From CAIVAT01 sp037133475 (GTDB lineage: Bacteria > Bacteroidota > Bacteroidia > Bacteroidales > FEN-979), in contig JBAXOB010000001.1 in assembly GCA_037133475.1 (NCBI GenBank), positions 186,001 through 250,000 of the forward strand: DNA of 64,000 nt. The letters run 5' to 3'. A program made the position numbers and the translations under genes. Below, piece after piece: positions 25,390-35,800 of the stretch (positions are counted from its first letter, which is position 1; each line of letters starts with the position of its first letter). The notes below the pieces were generated by a model. That model was given only the letters and a program-made list of their open reading frames with translations. It searched no databases and had not been told where the DNA came from.

Positions 25390-26610
25390 ATGAATGATAT
25401 CAGGCTTGCATGGCGCAATATCTGGCGGAACAAACGCAGGACCCTGCTAACCGCGGCATCCATTTTCCTGGCCATTTTTCTGGCCCTGATCGTAAGATCG
25501 CTGCAGATCGGATGGTTCGACAACCTCACCAAAATCGTGGTTCAATCCTATACCGGCCATATCCAGATCCACAAAAAGGGATACTGGGACGACCGTGACA
25601 TCAACAACTCCATCGTATTCAATGATTCCCTGACCGCCCTGGTCAACTCAGCGAAGAATGTCGATAAAACCGTGCCGCGGCTTGAATATTTCGCCCTCTC
25701 CTCCTTCGGAAAACAGACCAGGGGGGTGATGCTTTCGGGGACCGATCCTGCGCGGGAGGATGCCCTGACCCATCTTTCGGGCAAGGTGGTCAGCGGCAAA
25801 TATCTCGATCATACCGGGAGAGGCATTTTGGTGGCCGAAGGGCTCGCTTCCTTTCTTGGGCTGAAGAGCGGCGACACGCTGGTGCTGCTGGGACAGGGGT
25901 TTCACGGGCAAAGCGCGGCAGGGAAATATCCCGTATCGGGGATCCTTCATTTCCCTTCGCCCCAGCTCAACAACCAGATGGTCTATATGAACCTGGCGAC
26001 AGCCCAGGATTTCTTCAGCGCCGAAAACAGAATTACCTCCCTCTCGGTCACCCTGAAAAATCCCGACGACATTGATAACTCCCTGGCTGAATTAAAGGAG
26101 AAAACCCCCGGCGGGAAATATGAGATCATGCGCTGGGATGAGATGATGGTGGAGATCATGCAGCAGCTGAAAGTGAAAACGGCCGGCGGGATGATCATCA
26201 TTGCCATCCTTTACATGATCGTGGGCTTCGGGATCTTTGGCACGGTGATCATGATGACCAACGAACGCAGCAAGGAGTTCGGCGTGATCGTGTCGGTGGG
26301 GATGCAGAAAAGCAGGCTGGCCATCATCCTGGTACTGGAGATGCTGTTCATCGGCCTCACCGGCATCGTTGCAGGAGTTGTCGCCGCCCTGCCCATCATG
26401 ATATACTTTTACATCTACCCCCTCCGCCTCTGGGGCAACATGGCCCAGGCCTTTATCAGTTACGGCATCGAACCCCTGATGCCGCTTGCCCTTAAACCGG
26501 GTTTTATCCTGTCGAATGTGATAACCGTCCTGGTAATCGTCTCCGTTACCTGTATCTACCCGGTCAGGAGGATCTTCAAACTCAGGGTGGCTGAGGCGTT
26601 GCATAAATAG
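25390..26610 (+). CDS. FtsX/LolCE-type ABC transporter permease (first)
   Basis: A 406-residue permease. An N-terminal helix (about 17-36) after AWRNIWRNKRRT, a large periplasmic domain, and three C-terminal helices (about 275-395) give the MacB/LolC topology. The conserved NERSKEFGVIVSVG segment, which couples to the ATPase, is present near 300. It is paralogous to the next gene. Mechanotransmission rather than transmembrane passage is typical for this class. Confidence 0.93.
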   Translation: MNDIRLAWRNIWRNKRRTLLTAASIFLAIFLALIVRSLQIGWFDNLTKIVVQSYTGHIQIHKKGYWDDRDINNSIVFNDSLTALVNSAKNVDKTVPRLEYFALSSFGKQTRGVMLSGTDPAREDALTHLSGKVVSGKYLDHTGRGILVAEGLASFLGLKSGDTLVLLGQGFHGQSAAGKYPVSGILHFPSPQLNNQMVYMNLATAQDFFSAENRITSLSVTLKNPDDIDNSLAELKEKTPGGKYEIMRWDEMMVEIMQQLKVKTAGGMIIIAILYMIVGFGIFGTVIMMTNERSKEFGVIVSVGMQKSRLAIILVLEMLFIGLTGIVAGVVAALPIMIYFYIYPLRLWGNMAQAFISYGIEPLMPLALKPGFILSNVITVLVIVSVTCIYPVRRIFKLRVAEALHK

Positions 26611-26633
26611 TAAACAAAATAACAGCGATTCTT

Positions 26634-27854
26634 ATGCTTTTTAAAATTGCTTTTAAGAATGTGTGGAGAAACAAGGTCCGGAGCCTGATCGTGATTACAG
26701 CGATAACGCTGGGGCTCGCCGGGGGGATCTTCACCGCCTCCATCATCACCGGCATGGTTGAACAGAAGATCAGGACCGGCATCAACAACGAAGTTTCCCA
26801 TATCCAGCTCCATCATCCTGAATTCCCAAAGAATTTCGAATCCAGGTATGTCATCCCCGATGCCGGCGCGGTGGCCGCGAAGATCGCCAGGATGCCCGTC
26901 GTAAAAGCCGTATGCCTGAGGACCCGGATCACCGGCATGGCAGCCTCCCCCAATTCGGCCGCAGGGATCCAGATTCTCGGCGTCGATCCTGACCAGGAAA
27001 AACGGGTAAGTTCACTCTTTTTAACCATCCCCGACAGCAGCGGCGGCTATTTTACCGGCAGCCGCCGTAACCAGGTGGTGATCAGCAGGAAACTGGCCGA
27101 CAAGCTCAAGGTGAGGCTGAAGTCGAAGATCGTGCTCCGGTTTCAGAATACCGACGGGAACCTCACCGAGGCAGCCTTCTCTGTCAATGGCATCTTCCAG
27201 ACAGCCAACACCGTTTTTGACGAGACAACCCTCTTCGTGAAAAAGACCGATCTGGACCAGATCACCGGCGGGGATAACGGTATCCAGGAGATCGCCGTAA
27301 TGCTCCGTGATATTGAAAACATCCCCACGGCAGAGGCGTTGATGAAAACGCAGCTGTCCGGGCTGCTCGTTCAGAACTGGGTCGAACTCCGGCCCGATAT
27401 GGGCATGATCACCTCTGCCATTTCCATCGAAGTTTACATAATCCTGGGAATCATCCTGTTTGCGCTGGCCTTCGGCATTGTCAACACCATGCTGATGATC
27501 GTCTTCGAACGTACCCATGAACTGGGAATGCTGATGGCCGTGGGGATGAGCAAATCAAGGGTGTTCCGGATGATCATGATGGAAACCATCTTCCTCACCG
27601 TTTTCGGAGGGATGATCGGCATGGCGCTCAGTATTGCGCTGGTCACCTTTTTCCACCAGCGGGGAATCGACCTGTCATCCTTCTCCAAAGGGCTTGGCGC
27701 CTTCGGGTTTGATCCGAAGATCTATCCCTTCATCAGCCGCGAATTTTATATCAACCTCACCGTGATGATCTTCGTCACCGGGATTCTCTCTGCCGTGATG
27801 CCGGCGCGGAAAGCGCTGAAATTAAACCCTGTGGAGGCGATCAGGGTCGACTAA
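26634..27854 (+). CDS. FtsX/LolCE-type ABC transporter permease (second)
   Basis: Also 406 residues and the same topology as its neighbour: AFKNVWRNKVRS then a helix, a periplasmic domain, and three helices with FERTHELGMLMAVG as the coupling segment near 297. It ends in KALKLNPVEAIRVD, the usual tail of the family. A heterodimeric permease with the preceding gene is likely, as in LolC/LolE. Confidence 0.93.
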   Translation: MLFKIAFKNVWRNKVRSLIVITAITLGLAGGIFTASIITGMVEQKIRTGINNEVSHIQLHHPEFPKNFESRYVIPDAGAVAAKIARMPVVKAVCLRTRITGMAASPNSAAGIQILGVDPDQEKRVSSLFLTIPDSSGGYFTGSRRNQVVISRKLADKLKVRLKSKIVLRFQNTDGNLTEAAFSVNGIFQTANTVFDETTLFVKKTDLDQITGGDNGIQEIAVMLRDIENIPTAEALMKTQLSGLLVQNWVELRPDMGMITSAISIEVYIILGIILFALAFGIVNTMLMIVFERTHELGMLMAVGMSKSRVFRMIMMETIFLTVFGGMIGMALSIALVTFFHQRGIDLSSFSKGLGAFGFDPKIYPFISREFYINLTVMIFVTGILSAVMPARKALKLNPVEAIRVD

Positions 27855-27887
27855 GAAATGCAATGCGTTAAATTAAACAACGAACCC

Positions 27888-28574
27888 ATGAATATTATTG
27901 AGATCCGGAACCTGAGCAAGGTATATGATGCAAAGACCATCCCGGTTTTCGCCCTGAACGGCATCGACCTGACCTTCAGCCAGGGCGAATTCACCAGCAT
28001 TGTCGGGCCTTCGGGGTCGGGCAAGACAACCCTGCTGAACCTGATGGGCGGCCTTGATACGCCCACCGGCGGTGAAATTGTAATCGACAACATCGACATC
28101 ACCCGGTTAAAATCAAGGCAGCTGATCGATTTCAGGATGAGGAACATCGGCTTTGTATTCCAGTCGTTCAACCTCATCCCTGTCCTTACCGCAAAGGAGA
28201 ATGTTGAATTTATCATGCAGTTGCAGGGGGTGGGCAAGGAACAGCGGGATTTGAGAACCCTGGAACTGCTGCGATCGGTAGGGCTTGGCGAAAAGATCAA
28301 CACACGGCCCGGTAAGCTGTCGGGAGGCCAGCAGCAGCGCGTGGCCGTGGCGAGGGCCCTGGCTTCAAAGCCCAAATTTATCCTGGCCGATGAACCCACG
28401 GCCAACCTGGATTCAAAATCGGCCGAAAACCTGCTGGAGATCATGGAAAAGCTTAACAGGGAGGAAAACATCACCTTCATCTTTTCGACCCACGATTCGA
28501 GGGTGGTGGCAAAAGCCAGGCGGGTGATCACCCTGGAGGACGGGAAAATTTCGGGGGATATTGTAAAAAACTGA
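27888..28574 (+). CDS. LolD/MacB-type ABC ATP-binding protein
   Basis: A 228-residue ATPase. Walker A GPSGSGKTT, signature LSGGQQQRVAVARAL, Walker B FILADEPTANLDS and the switch His in STHDSR are all intact. An in-frame ATG at 27858 would add ten residues; 27888 is preferred because MNIIEIRNLSKVYD is the normal family start. It powers the two permeases encoded upstream. Confidence 0.94.
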   Translation: MNIIEIRNLSKVYDAKTIPVFALNGIDLTFSQGEFTSIVGPSGSGKTTLLNLMGGLDTPTGGEIVIDNIDITRLKSRQLIDFRMRNIGFVFQSFNLIPVLTAKENVEFIMQLQGVGKEQRDLRTLELLRSVGLGEKINTRPGKLSGGQQQRVAVARALASKPKFILADEPTANLDSKSAENLLEIMEKLNREENITFIFSTHDSRVVAKARRVITLEDGKISGDIVKN

Positions 28575-28728
28575 TAAATTATCAGGTATTTCCCTGGTGA
28601 ATCGTTGCAGGGTTCTGGATCAAAAAAAACCACAATGACACCATGATTTTTCACAATGGCACAAAGCATAATAATTGAAGGGCGGGGGCGAAAACCGGCT
28701 TCTCCTGTTGGAATAATAAAAGGGAACT

Positions 28729-29988
28729 ATGGCAATGACCAGGTTGGAAAAGATGCATAAAAAAAGCAACCGGTTGATGAACGGCAGGAAGGAAATTTCC
28801 TCCCTGCGGTTTATTTTCAGAATATCCCTAACGGTCATTATCTCCGTAATATCTTATTTGCCAGCCTTTTCGCAGGATACTGTTCCTGTCACAAAAGAGC
28901 GCAGCTGGTCGCTGAACGGGTATCTGAAGGACATGCAGACCGCCATCATCCACACTCCCGGTCAAAGCTGGATTACCAGCAACCTGATCCACAACCGGCT
29001 GAATTTCAGGTGGAACTTCACCCCTGATTTTAGCTTTTGCCTGGAGGAACGAAACAGGCTGTACTGGGGCGAACTTGCCGGGCTGAATCCACATTACCAG
29101 GATTTCGTCGCGGCAGATAACGGATTGCTGAATCTTTCGCGAAATATCGCCACGGGAAAATCCTACATCCTCAACGTCGATATCGACCGGTTGTGGCTTG
29201 ATTATACCCTGGAAAAATTCCAGGTAACCATTGGCCGGCAGCGGATAAACTGGAGCCAGACCTTTGTGTGGAACCCAAACGACATTTTCAACACCTATTC
29301 CTTTTTAGACTTCGATTACGAAGAAAAACCGGGCAGTGATGCCGTCAGGCTGCAATACTTCACCAGCCCCTCCTCCAGGGCCGAGATTGCGGTAAAGGCC
29401 GACAAAGACCGGAAGATCACCGCGGCGGGGCTCTATCGTTTGAATCTATGGCGTTATGATATCCAGTTGCTGGCAGGGGTTTACACCCAGAGCGACCTGG
29501 TACTTGGGCTGGGATGGGCCGGGCAGATCGCCAAAGGGGGCTTTAAAGGAGAGGTGAGCTGGTTCCGGCCAGTCAGGAATTTCGGCGACACCACCGGGGT
29601 GGTCCTGACTTCCGTGGAATATGATTACACCTTCCGCAATTCCATGATGATCCGGTTTGAAGGCTTTTACAATTCGAATACGACCAATTCGGCCAACATC
29701 CTGATCAGCCAGTACAACCCCGGGCTGCTGAACGCCAAAAATCCATTCCTGACAGGATTTTCCATGTACGGTTCCCTTTCCTATCCGGCCAGCCCGCTGA
29801 TCAACCTTTCACTGGCAGGCATTTACAATCCCTCCAACCAAATGGTTTTCATTATCCCTACCTTTACCTTTTCACTCATGAACAACCTCGATCTTTCGCT
29901 TATCGCGCAGTCGTTTCAACCCTATGCCCCAGGGGCGGCGCGACTGTCACAAACCTCCGTTTTCCTAAGGCTGAAGGGTTCATTCTAG
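28729..29988 (+). CDS. Outer-membrane beta-barrel linked to the ABC operon
   Basis: A 419-residue frame. The signal peptide probably starts at Met17 (28777) and ends at LPAFSQ. The rest is a repeated amphipathic barrel pattern (WLDYTLEKFQVTIGRQRINW), ending QTSVFLRLKGSF, a typical terminal strand. GRQRINWSQTFVWNPNDIFN resembles the DUF1302-like barrels that occur with LolA-like proteins and FtsX permeases. Probably the outer-membrane component of the same export system; the 154-base gap makes a separate promoter possible. Confidence 0.75.
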   Translation: MAMTRLEKMHKKSNRLMNGRKEISSLRFIFRISLTVIISVISYLPAFSQDTVPVTKERSWSLNGYLKDMQTAIIHTPGQSWITSNLIHNRLNFRWNFTPDFSFCLEERNRLYWGELAGLNPHYQDFVAADNGLLNLSRNIATGKSYILNVDIDRLWLDYTLEKFQVTIGRQRINWSQTFVWNPNDIFNTYSFLDFDYEEKPGSDAVRLQYFTSPSSRAEIAVKADKDRKITAAGLYRLNLWRYDIQLLAGVYTQSDLVLGLGWAGQIAKGGFKGEVSWFRPVRNFGDTTGVVLTSVEYDYTFRNSMMIRFEGFYNSNTTNSANILISQYNPGLLNAKNPFLTGFSMYGSLSYPASPLINLSLAGIYNPSNQMVFIIPTFTFSLMNNLDLSLIAQSFQPYAPGAARLSQTSVFLRLKGSF

Positions 29989-30062
29989 CCGCAGTCAATT
30001 TATTTTTTCCAAACATTTGCAAAAACCGCATTTTCTAAGGAATTTTACATCTTGTTTTATGG

Positions 30063-30091
30063 AGACACGATGCTGTCATTTAAACGTGTCT
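30063..30091. repeat. 7-bp inverted repeat upstream of the S9A peptidase
   Basis: AGACACG and CGTGTCT are separated by 15 bases, 44 bases before the ATG at 30135. It could be an operator or a leader hairpin; there is no further support. Confidence 0.3.
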
Positions 30092-30134
30092 ACCAACAAA
30101 TTCACCTTGTTATCCATCTGTAAAATCATATCCC

Positions 30135-32273
30135 ATGCGTATAACTCCATCGATTTTAGTGCTCATTCCTTTCATCCTTTTATTTTCACAATGTAAAAAC
30201 CCAACGGCAAAATTGAACTATCCCGAGACCAAAAAGGGAACCCAAACCGACAATTACTTCGGCACGGTTGTCGCCGACCCCTATCGCTGGCTCGAAAACG
30301 ATACCAGCGCAGAAACCAAGGCGTGGGTAAAAAACGAGCAGGCCTTTACCGAGGATTATCTGTCGAAGATCCCCTTCAGGGAACAGATCCGCAGCCGGTA
30401 TAAAGACCTTCTCAATTATGACAAGTATTTCAGCGCATTCAGGGCTGGCGAATACATCATTTATTCAAAACAGGAAGGCATCCGCAACCAGTCGGTTTAT
30501 TACATCCAGAAAGGGCTTACGGGAACTCCCGTCGTGTTGATTGATCCCAATAAACTTTCTGATGACGGTTCGGTTTCGGTCGCGCTCGACGGTGTTTCAA
30601 CCGACAAAAAGTACATCACCTACCACGTGAACAAAGGAGGCAGCGACTGGCAAACCATGTTCATCATGGAGATCGCGACCCAGAAGAAGCTGGATGACCA
30701 GCTCGACTGGCTGAAATTCGGCGGTGCCGCCTGGCATGGATCTGGATTCTATTACAGCCGCTATGATAAGCCTGCCCCGGGAACCGAACTCTCCGCAAAA
30801 AGCGAGTACCAGAAGATCTATTATCACAAGCTGGGTGAAAAACAGGAGCAGGATGTGCTGATTTTCGAGGATAAAACACACCCGCAGATGTACTATTACC
30901 CGCAGGTCACCGAGGATGAGCGTTACCTCTTCGTTTATAAATCGCCCGGCACCGACGGAACTGAAGTCATTTACAGGAACCTGGCCAACGGTCAGAAAGA
31001 TTTCAAGCTTCTTTTCAAGGGCTTTGAATTCAACTATTCTGTCGTAAACAACAGCGGCGACAAATTGCTGGTCAACACCAACGACGGGGCGGGAAATTAC
31101 CGGGTAGTCATGGTGGATCCTGCCAACCCGCAAAAGAAATTGTGGAAAGAGATCATCCCGGAGAAGCCCGAAAAACTGGAGTCGGCCTCCACCCTGGGCG
31201 GGAAGCTGTTTGTCAGCTACCTGAAGGATGCCAGCACCCGGATCTACCAGTATTCGTACGATGGCGCCTTTGAGCATGAGATGCCCCTTCCGGCCCTTGG
31301 CTCTGCATCGGGAATCGGCGGACTGAACAACGAGACCTATGCCTTTTACGATTTCTCCTCCTTCACCTATGCCCCCTGTGTTTACCGCTATGACATCCAG
31401 ACCGGGAAGTCGGAGGTTTTCAAGAATTCGACTCCCAATGCGAAAATTGACGACTTCGAAACAGAACAGGTTTTTTATACCAGCAAGGACGGCACGAAGG
31501 TCCCGATGTTCCTGGTGCACAAAAAGGGGATCAAACTCGATGGCTCCCACCCTACCCTGCTTTACGCATACGGCGGTTTCAGTGTAAGTTCGACCCCCTA
31601 TTTCTCTAATTCCAAGATCATCCTGTACGAAAACGACGGTGTCTTTGCCATGCCCAATATCCGCGGAGGCGGGGAGTATGGCGAAAAATGGCATAAAGGG
31701 GGAAACCTCCTGAACAAGCAAAATTGTTTCGACGACTTTATTGCAGCTGCGGAATACCTGGTCGATCACAAATACACCTCCAAAGAAAAACTGGCGATCA
31801 ACGGCGGTTCCAACGGCGGGTTGCTGATCGGCGCCGTGATGACACAGCGTCCCGACCTGTTCAAGGTTGCCATTCCTGAAGTCGGCGTGATGGACATGCT
31901 TCGTTTTCAGAAATTCACCGTCGGATGGGGCTGGTCGGTGGAATATGGCTCAAGCGACAGCGCGAAATATTTCCCCGTGCTATACAAGTACTCACCGCTG
32001 CATAACATCAAGGACAGCGTTGCCTATCCTGCGACCCTGGTGGTCACGGCCGATCATGACGACCGCGTGGTGCCGGCCCATTCCTTCAAGTTCATCTCGA
32101 CCCTGCAGGCAAAGCAGAAGGGACCGAATCCCGTCCTGATCCGCATTGAGATCAACCAGGGACACGGGGCATCGGGCTCATCGCTGTCAAAGATCATTGA
32201 GGGTGAGACGGATAAATGGGCCTTTATGTTCTATAACATGGGAATTACGCCAAAGGAGTACGGGAAAAAATAG
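30135..32273 (+). CDS. Prolyl oligopeptidase family (S9A) lipoprotein
   Basis: A 712-residue serine peptidase that should cut short proline-containing peptides. A lipobox (LFSQC, Cys20) places it in the envelope. The N-terminal region (ETKKGTQTDNYFGTVVADPYRWLEN) and a seven-bladed propeller (about 80-430) precede the hydrolase domain. The nucleophile is in INGGSNGGLL, the Asp in DHDDRVVPAH and the His in INQGHGASG. Length and motifs are normal for the family. Confidence 0.96.
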   Translation: MRITPSILVLIPFILLFSQCKNPTAKLNYPETKKGTQTDNYFGTVVADPYRWLENDTSAETKAWVKNEQAFTEDYLSKIPFREQIRSRYKDLLNYDKYFSAFRAGEYIIYSKQEGIRNQSVYYIQKGLTGTPVVLIDPNKLSDDGSVSVALDGVSTDKKYITYHVNKGGSDWQTMFIMEIATQKKLDDQLDWLKFGGAAWHGSGFYYSRYDKPAPGTELSAKSEYQKIYYHKLGEKQEQDVLIFEDKTHPQMYYYPQVTEDERYLFVYKSPGTDGTEVIYRNLANGQKDFKLLFKGFEFNYSVVNNSGDKLLVNTNDGAGNYRVVMVDPANPQKKLWKEIIPEKPEKLESASTLGGKLFVSYLKDASTRIYQYSYDGAFEHEMPLPALGSASGIGGLNNETYAFYDFSSFTYAPCVYRYDIQTGKSEVFKNSTPNAKIDDFETEQVFYTSKDGTKVPMFLVHKKGIKLDGSHPTLLYAYGGFSVSSTPYFSNSKIILYENDGVFAMPNIRGGGEYGEKWHKGGNLLNKQNCFDDFIAAAEYLVDHKYTSKEKLAINGGSNGGLLIGAVMTQRPDLFKVAIPEVGVMDMLRFQKFTVGWGWSVEYGSSDSAKYFPVLYKYSPLHNIKDSVAYPATLVVTADHDDRVVPAHSFKFISTLQAKQKGPNPVLIRIEINQGHGASGSSLSKIIEGETDKWAFMFYNMGITPKEYGKK

Positions 32274-32281
32274 CGCCTGAT

Positions 32282-32321
32282 TTCCTTCGCGCCAGGCCGG
32301 AAACGGCCTGGCTCGAAGGAA
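32282..32321. terminator. Bidirectional two-part hairpin terminator with a GAAA tetraloop
   Basis: An outer stem (TTCCTTCG / CGAAGGAA) and an inner stem (CCAGGCCG / CGGCCTGG) are joined by a small internal loop and capped by GAAA. It sits between convergent genes (stop at 32273, stop at 32345). The minus strand has a short T run after the stem. Confidence 0.8.
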
Positions 32322-32344
32322 AATTCTGAAATTGTTGTTCCCGC

Positions 32345-32800
32345 TTAAAGACGGACGGCCTGGCTCTCCAGAACGCCTTTACGGTAACTGAAAATCCCCT
32401 CCACCTTCCGGTGCACGAACAGCAGGTCGGCCAGTTTGCCAACCGGTCCGAAGGGGACCTTATAAAACAGTTTGTCGGTCATCATCACCCCGCCGGGCAC
32501 CTCTTTAAAATGGTGCTCATGATGCCATATCGCATAGGGACCCGACCGTTGCTCATCGACAAAACAAAAGGGTTCCCTTACATGGGTGATCTCGGTGACC
32601 CATTTCAGGGGAATATGAAACATGGGTGATACCGCGTAGATGATGATCAGTCCCGGGTAGATATTTTCGGGCATCTCAGACCGTATCACAAAGTTCATCG
32701 CTTCAGGGGTGATCCTGCCAAGATTGGCGGGATTGCTGAAAAACTTCCAGGCCTCCGCAGGCGTGACTGGTAAAAATTGCTGATATTCAAGACTTCGCAT
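32345..32800 (-). CDS. SRPBCC (START-like) family protein
   Basis: A 151-residue protein with the SRPBCC lipid-binding fold pattern: QQFLPVTPAEAWKFFSNPANLGRITPE at the start, then EITHVREPFCFVDEQRSGPYAIWHHEHHF, typical of a subgroup often called cyclase/dehydrase-like. It binds a hydrophobic ligand. It begins 13 bases after the large permease gene on the same strand and probably ends that transcript. Confidence 0.88.
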   Translation of the reverse strand: MRSLEYQQFLPVTPAEAWKFFSNPANLGRITPEAMNFVIRSEMPENIYPGLIIIYAVSPMFHIPLKWVTEITHVREPFCFVDEQRSGPYAIWHHEHHFKEVPGGVMMTDKLFYKVPFGPVGKLADLLFVHRKVEGIFSYRKGVLESQAVRL

Positions 32801-32813
32801 ATAGATATCGTAT

Positions 32814-35800
32814 TTATTCGTCCCTCAAAGCTTTCAAAAGGCCGGTTTTCATCACTCCCCTTCCGGCAAGCCATATCCACAGCAGGCCGTTTCCAACCAG
32901 CGCCAGGATGATCGCGGAGAGGAAAAGGCCGGGCAGGGAATATCCGGGTGAGACCAGGGAGGGCAGGATACCGGCCAGGGCAGCGACACCTCCTGTAAAT
33001 ATGGCAGATAAAAGCATGGCAACATGTTCGGCCACGATCAGCCTGAAGATAAATTTTCCTGTAAATCCCAATGCCAGGTAGATGGCAAATTCCCGTTTCC
33101 GTTGCCTGATCGTCTGAAAAATAACGATACCCAGCCCGACAGTCCCAAGAATAACCCCCAGTCCGCCCAACAGCATAAATACCGACAGGTAGGTATTTTC
33201 GACCGAATTAAAGGTGGCAAGTCTCGATGCGGTGGTGGTGATCATCATTCCCTGGTCGCGGAAAAGCGACTCAAGCCTGGAGGCAAGGGTGTCTTTTAGG
33301 GAAGCCGGGCCATCGACCAGCATGACGCGGGAACCTCCGGCCGATGGATAAAATATATGCAACAGGCTGTCGGAAACCAGGATGTTTCCCTGGAATAACG
33401 AGTTCTCCAACCCTCCCATCAGCTTGATCTTTAACATCTTTCCTGATTCGTCCCTGTAAAACAGGGTATCCCCGGTTTTTTTCTGAAGGCCCCAGGTGAT
33501 CACGGTCTGGTCGGCAAAACCCGCAATCATGCCGGGTGCAAGGGGTTTCTGCAGGGTTGCCCAGGGAGATCCAGGGTTGGTTGCCGACACCAGGCTGGTG
33601 AAGCTAAACGCATGTATCCCGTCAAAATACTGCGGTGGCACGCCAAGCAGCGCAGGCCGGGATACCTGGTTCAGGTTAAGGCAGCTGGCATCGTCGCCAT
33701 CCAGGCGGGTAAGCTGGGTGAACCGCACCTGCCGTAGCAGCGCTTCATCCTCCAATCCGTAGTTCCTGGCCCCGGCTGGGGTGTTCAGGTCGTTCAGGAT
33801 GGGAATCGTAGTCTGGGCCCAAAAAAGGAACCCTCCCGTCCCCGAACTGCGGCTTGATTCGGTACCATAAAAGGTCCGCCTGTTTGCCCCGGTGATCACG
33901 ATGGTAAAGGTTCCCAGCGCCAGCAACGTGACGACAGCCATGCTCCTTTTCCGGTTCAACCCGAGATTTTTCACCACCAGCTCGGGGAAGCGGCTGATTC
34001 CCACCGTTTCTTTCACGGTTGCCCGGGCCAGGAGGTAATTCAGCAGGCAGAGCTGCCCAAGCAGGAGCAGGGCCCCGGCTGTGAGGAACAGGGTAACATC
34101 CATGGCTTGTCCGTGGATGAGCTGTTGCAGGATGAGCCCCAGGGCGCTGCCCACGGCAGCCAGTCCGGTCATGACCCCCCATAACCTGGTTTTCAGGGAT
34201 GCCGCGACATTCCTGACCCCGAAGTCCCCTTTTACCATTAATGCCAGCGGGTTGCGAAGATTTTTCGCCAGTACGGCGATTAAAACCAGCAGGGAGAGGC
34301 CCACCCCCGACAGGATCCCGTATAACAGCGTCATTGGTTGGATATCCATCACAACCATAGAGGTGTTGACCGCGTCGTACCACAGCGTATTTAATCCAAA
34401 AATCAGGATCTTGTTATAAAGGATTCCGGCAAGTGCCCCTGGAATGGCGCCGGCAAGCGTCACCAGCAATGCCTCTGCCGCAAGCATGCCAAATATCTGT
34501 TGCCTGCGGAAGCCTGTGGCGGCAAGAATGGCGGTTTCGGCCATGCGTGAACGTGCAAGAAGGGCAAACAACATAGCCGTAAGCAACACCGCGCTCAGGA
34601 TGATAAAAAAGCTAAGGCTGAGGAACAGCTGGCCGAAATCGGTTGAATGGCCAGCCGCTGCTTGCCCCTCCCGGTAAACCGGCTGAAATACGAGCCCGTA
34701 TTGTTCCGGCCGGAGTTTTTGCATGAGGCCGGTCTTTATCCCGGCAAGCTCTTTTGGAGAGGCATGAAACCGGAATGCGGTACGGTGCCCAAACCTGTTA
34801 TCCCAGATTTTTTTCCCGGTTTCCAGTGAGATAAAGGCTTTCGGCGTTCCCCTGTAAATTTTCCAGTAGCGTTCATCTTTGTCCCGTATCTTCTTCAGGT
34901 CGATCGGTGCGCCGGTTTCCCAGTCGCGGCAGTTCCCGGCATCCGACATCCCCGGGAAATCGGGCATCAGCTGCGGATCTCCAAGTGGTATTTTGTCAGG
35001 AATGACCCTTTTTACATGGAAAATGGCGCTGTCCTCTTTCATTGTCCTGAGCGGTCCCATGATGAAATAGCGCAGGGACACCCTGTCGCTGCTACCGATT
35101 CCCAGGTCCTGTGCCAGCCATTTGTTGACGATGATCTCTCCGGGAGCCAGGTTTTCATTCAGGAAATTTTCATTGGCCGCCGTTACGAACGAATAGGGGG
35201 TTGATTTCCCCTGGGTGGAGATGGCGTTTACGAGGTAGGTCAGCACTGATCCGCATTGCGGGATGACAGATTCAATGGCAGCTGCCGTGGAATCATCGAA
35301 GAAGATCCGGTCGCTGGTAATTTCCCATTCGCCGTCGTTACCCTCTTTCCCAGGAAGGGCTGTGAAATGCAGGCCGGCATCCTCCGGCTTCCAGCAGGCC
35401 CGGAGCGCCTTGCCTGAGTTAAGCAGATCGGTCTTTACCCCTCCTTTATCCCCCGCCACGAGCAGGTTCGCATACCCCTTCATCCCCAGCAGGGAGGCCA
35501 GCCGGGGCAGGGAGACGAAAATATTGAAGGGGGCCGTTTGATTGCTTTTCAGGCTGAACCGGCCCATCTGCTCATCGCGGACGATGCCGGCAATTTTAAC
35601 ACGTACCGAAACGGAGGCCTCCTTTTCCGCGGAGAAGGGAGCATTTGCAGGGGTCTTCCCCGCTTTCTGAATACGGAGCAGCATTTCATCCCCGGTTTGG
35701 AGTCCCAGCTTTTCTGCCACATTTTTGCTGAGGATGGCTGCGTCCTCCTTTGGAACCGGTAATAACCTGTCCCAGAATCCGGTAAACCGGCTGTCGATCC

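Noticed and set aside
30597..31769. Long open frame (390 codons) on the minus strand inside the S9A peptidase gene
   Set aside because: It is antisense to a well-supported peptidase with intact catalytic motifs, its translation shows no family pattern, and it has no promoter or signal.
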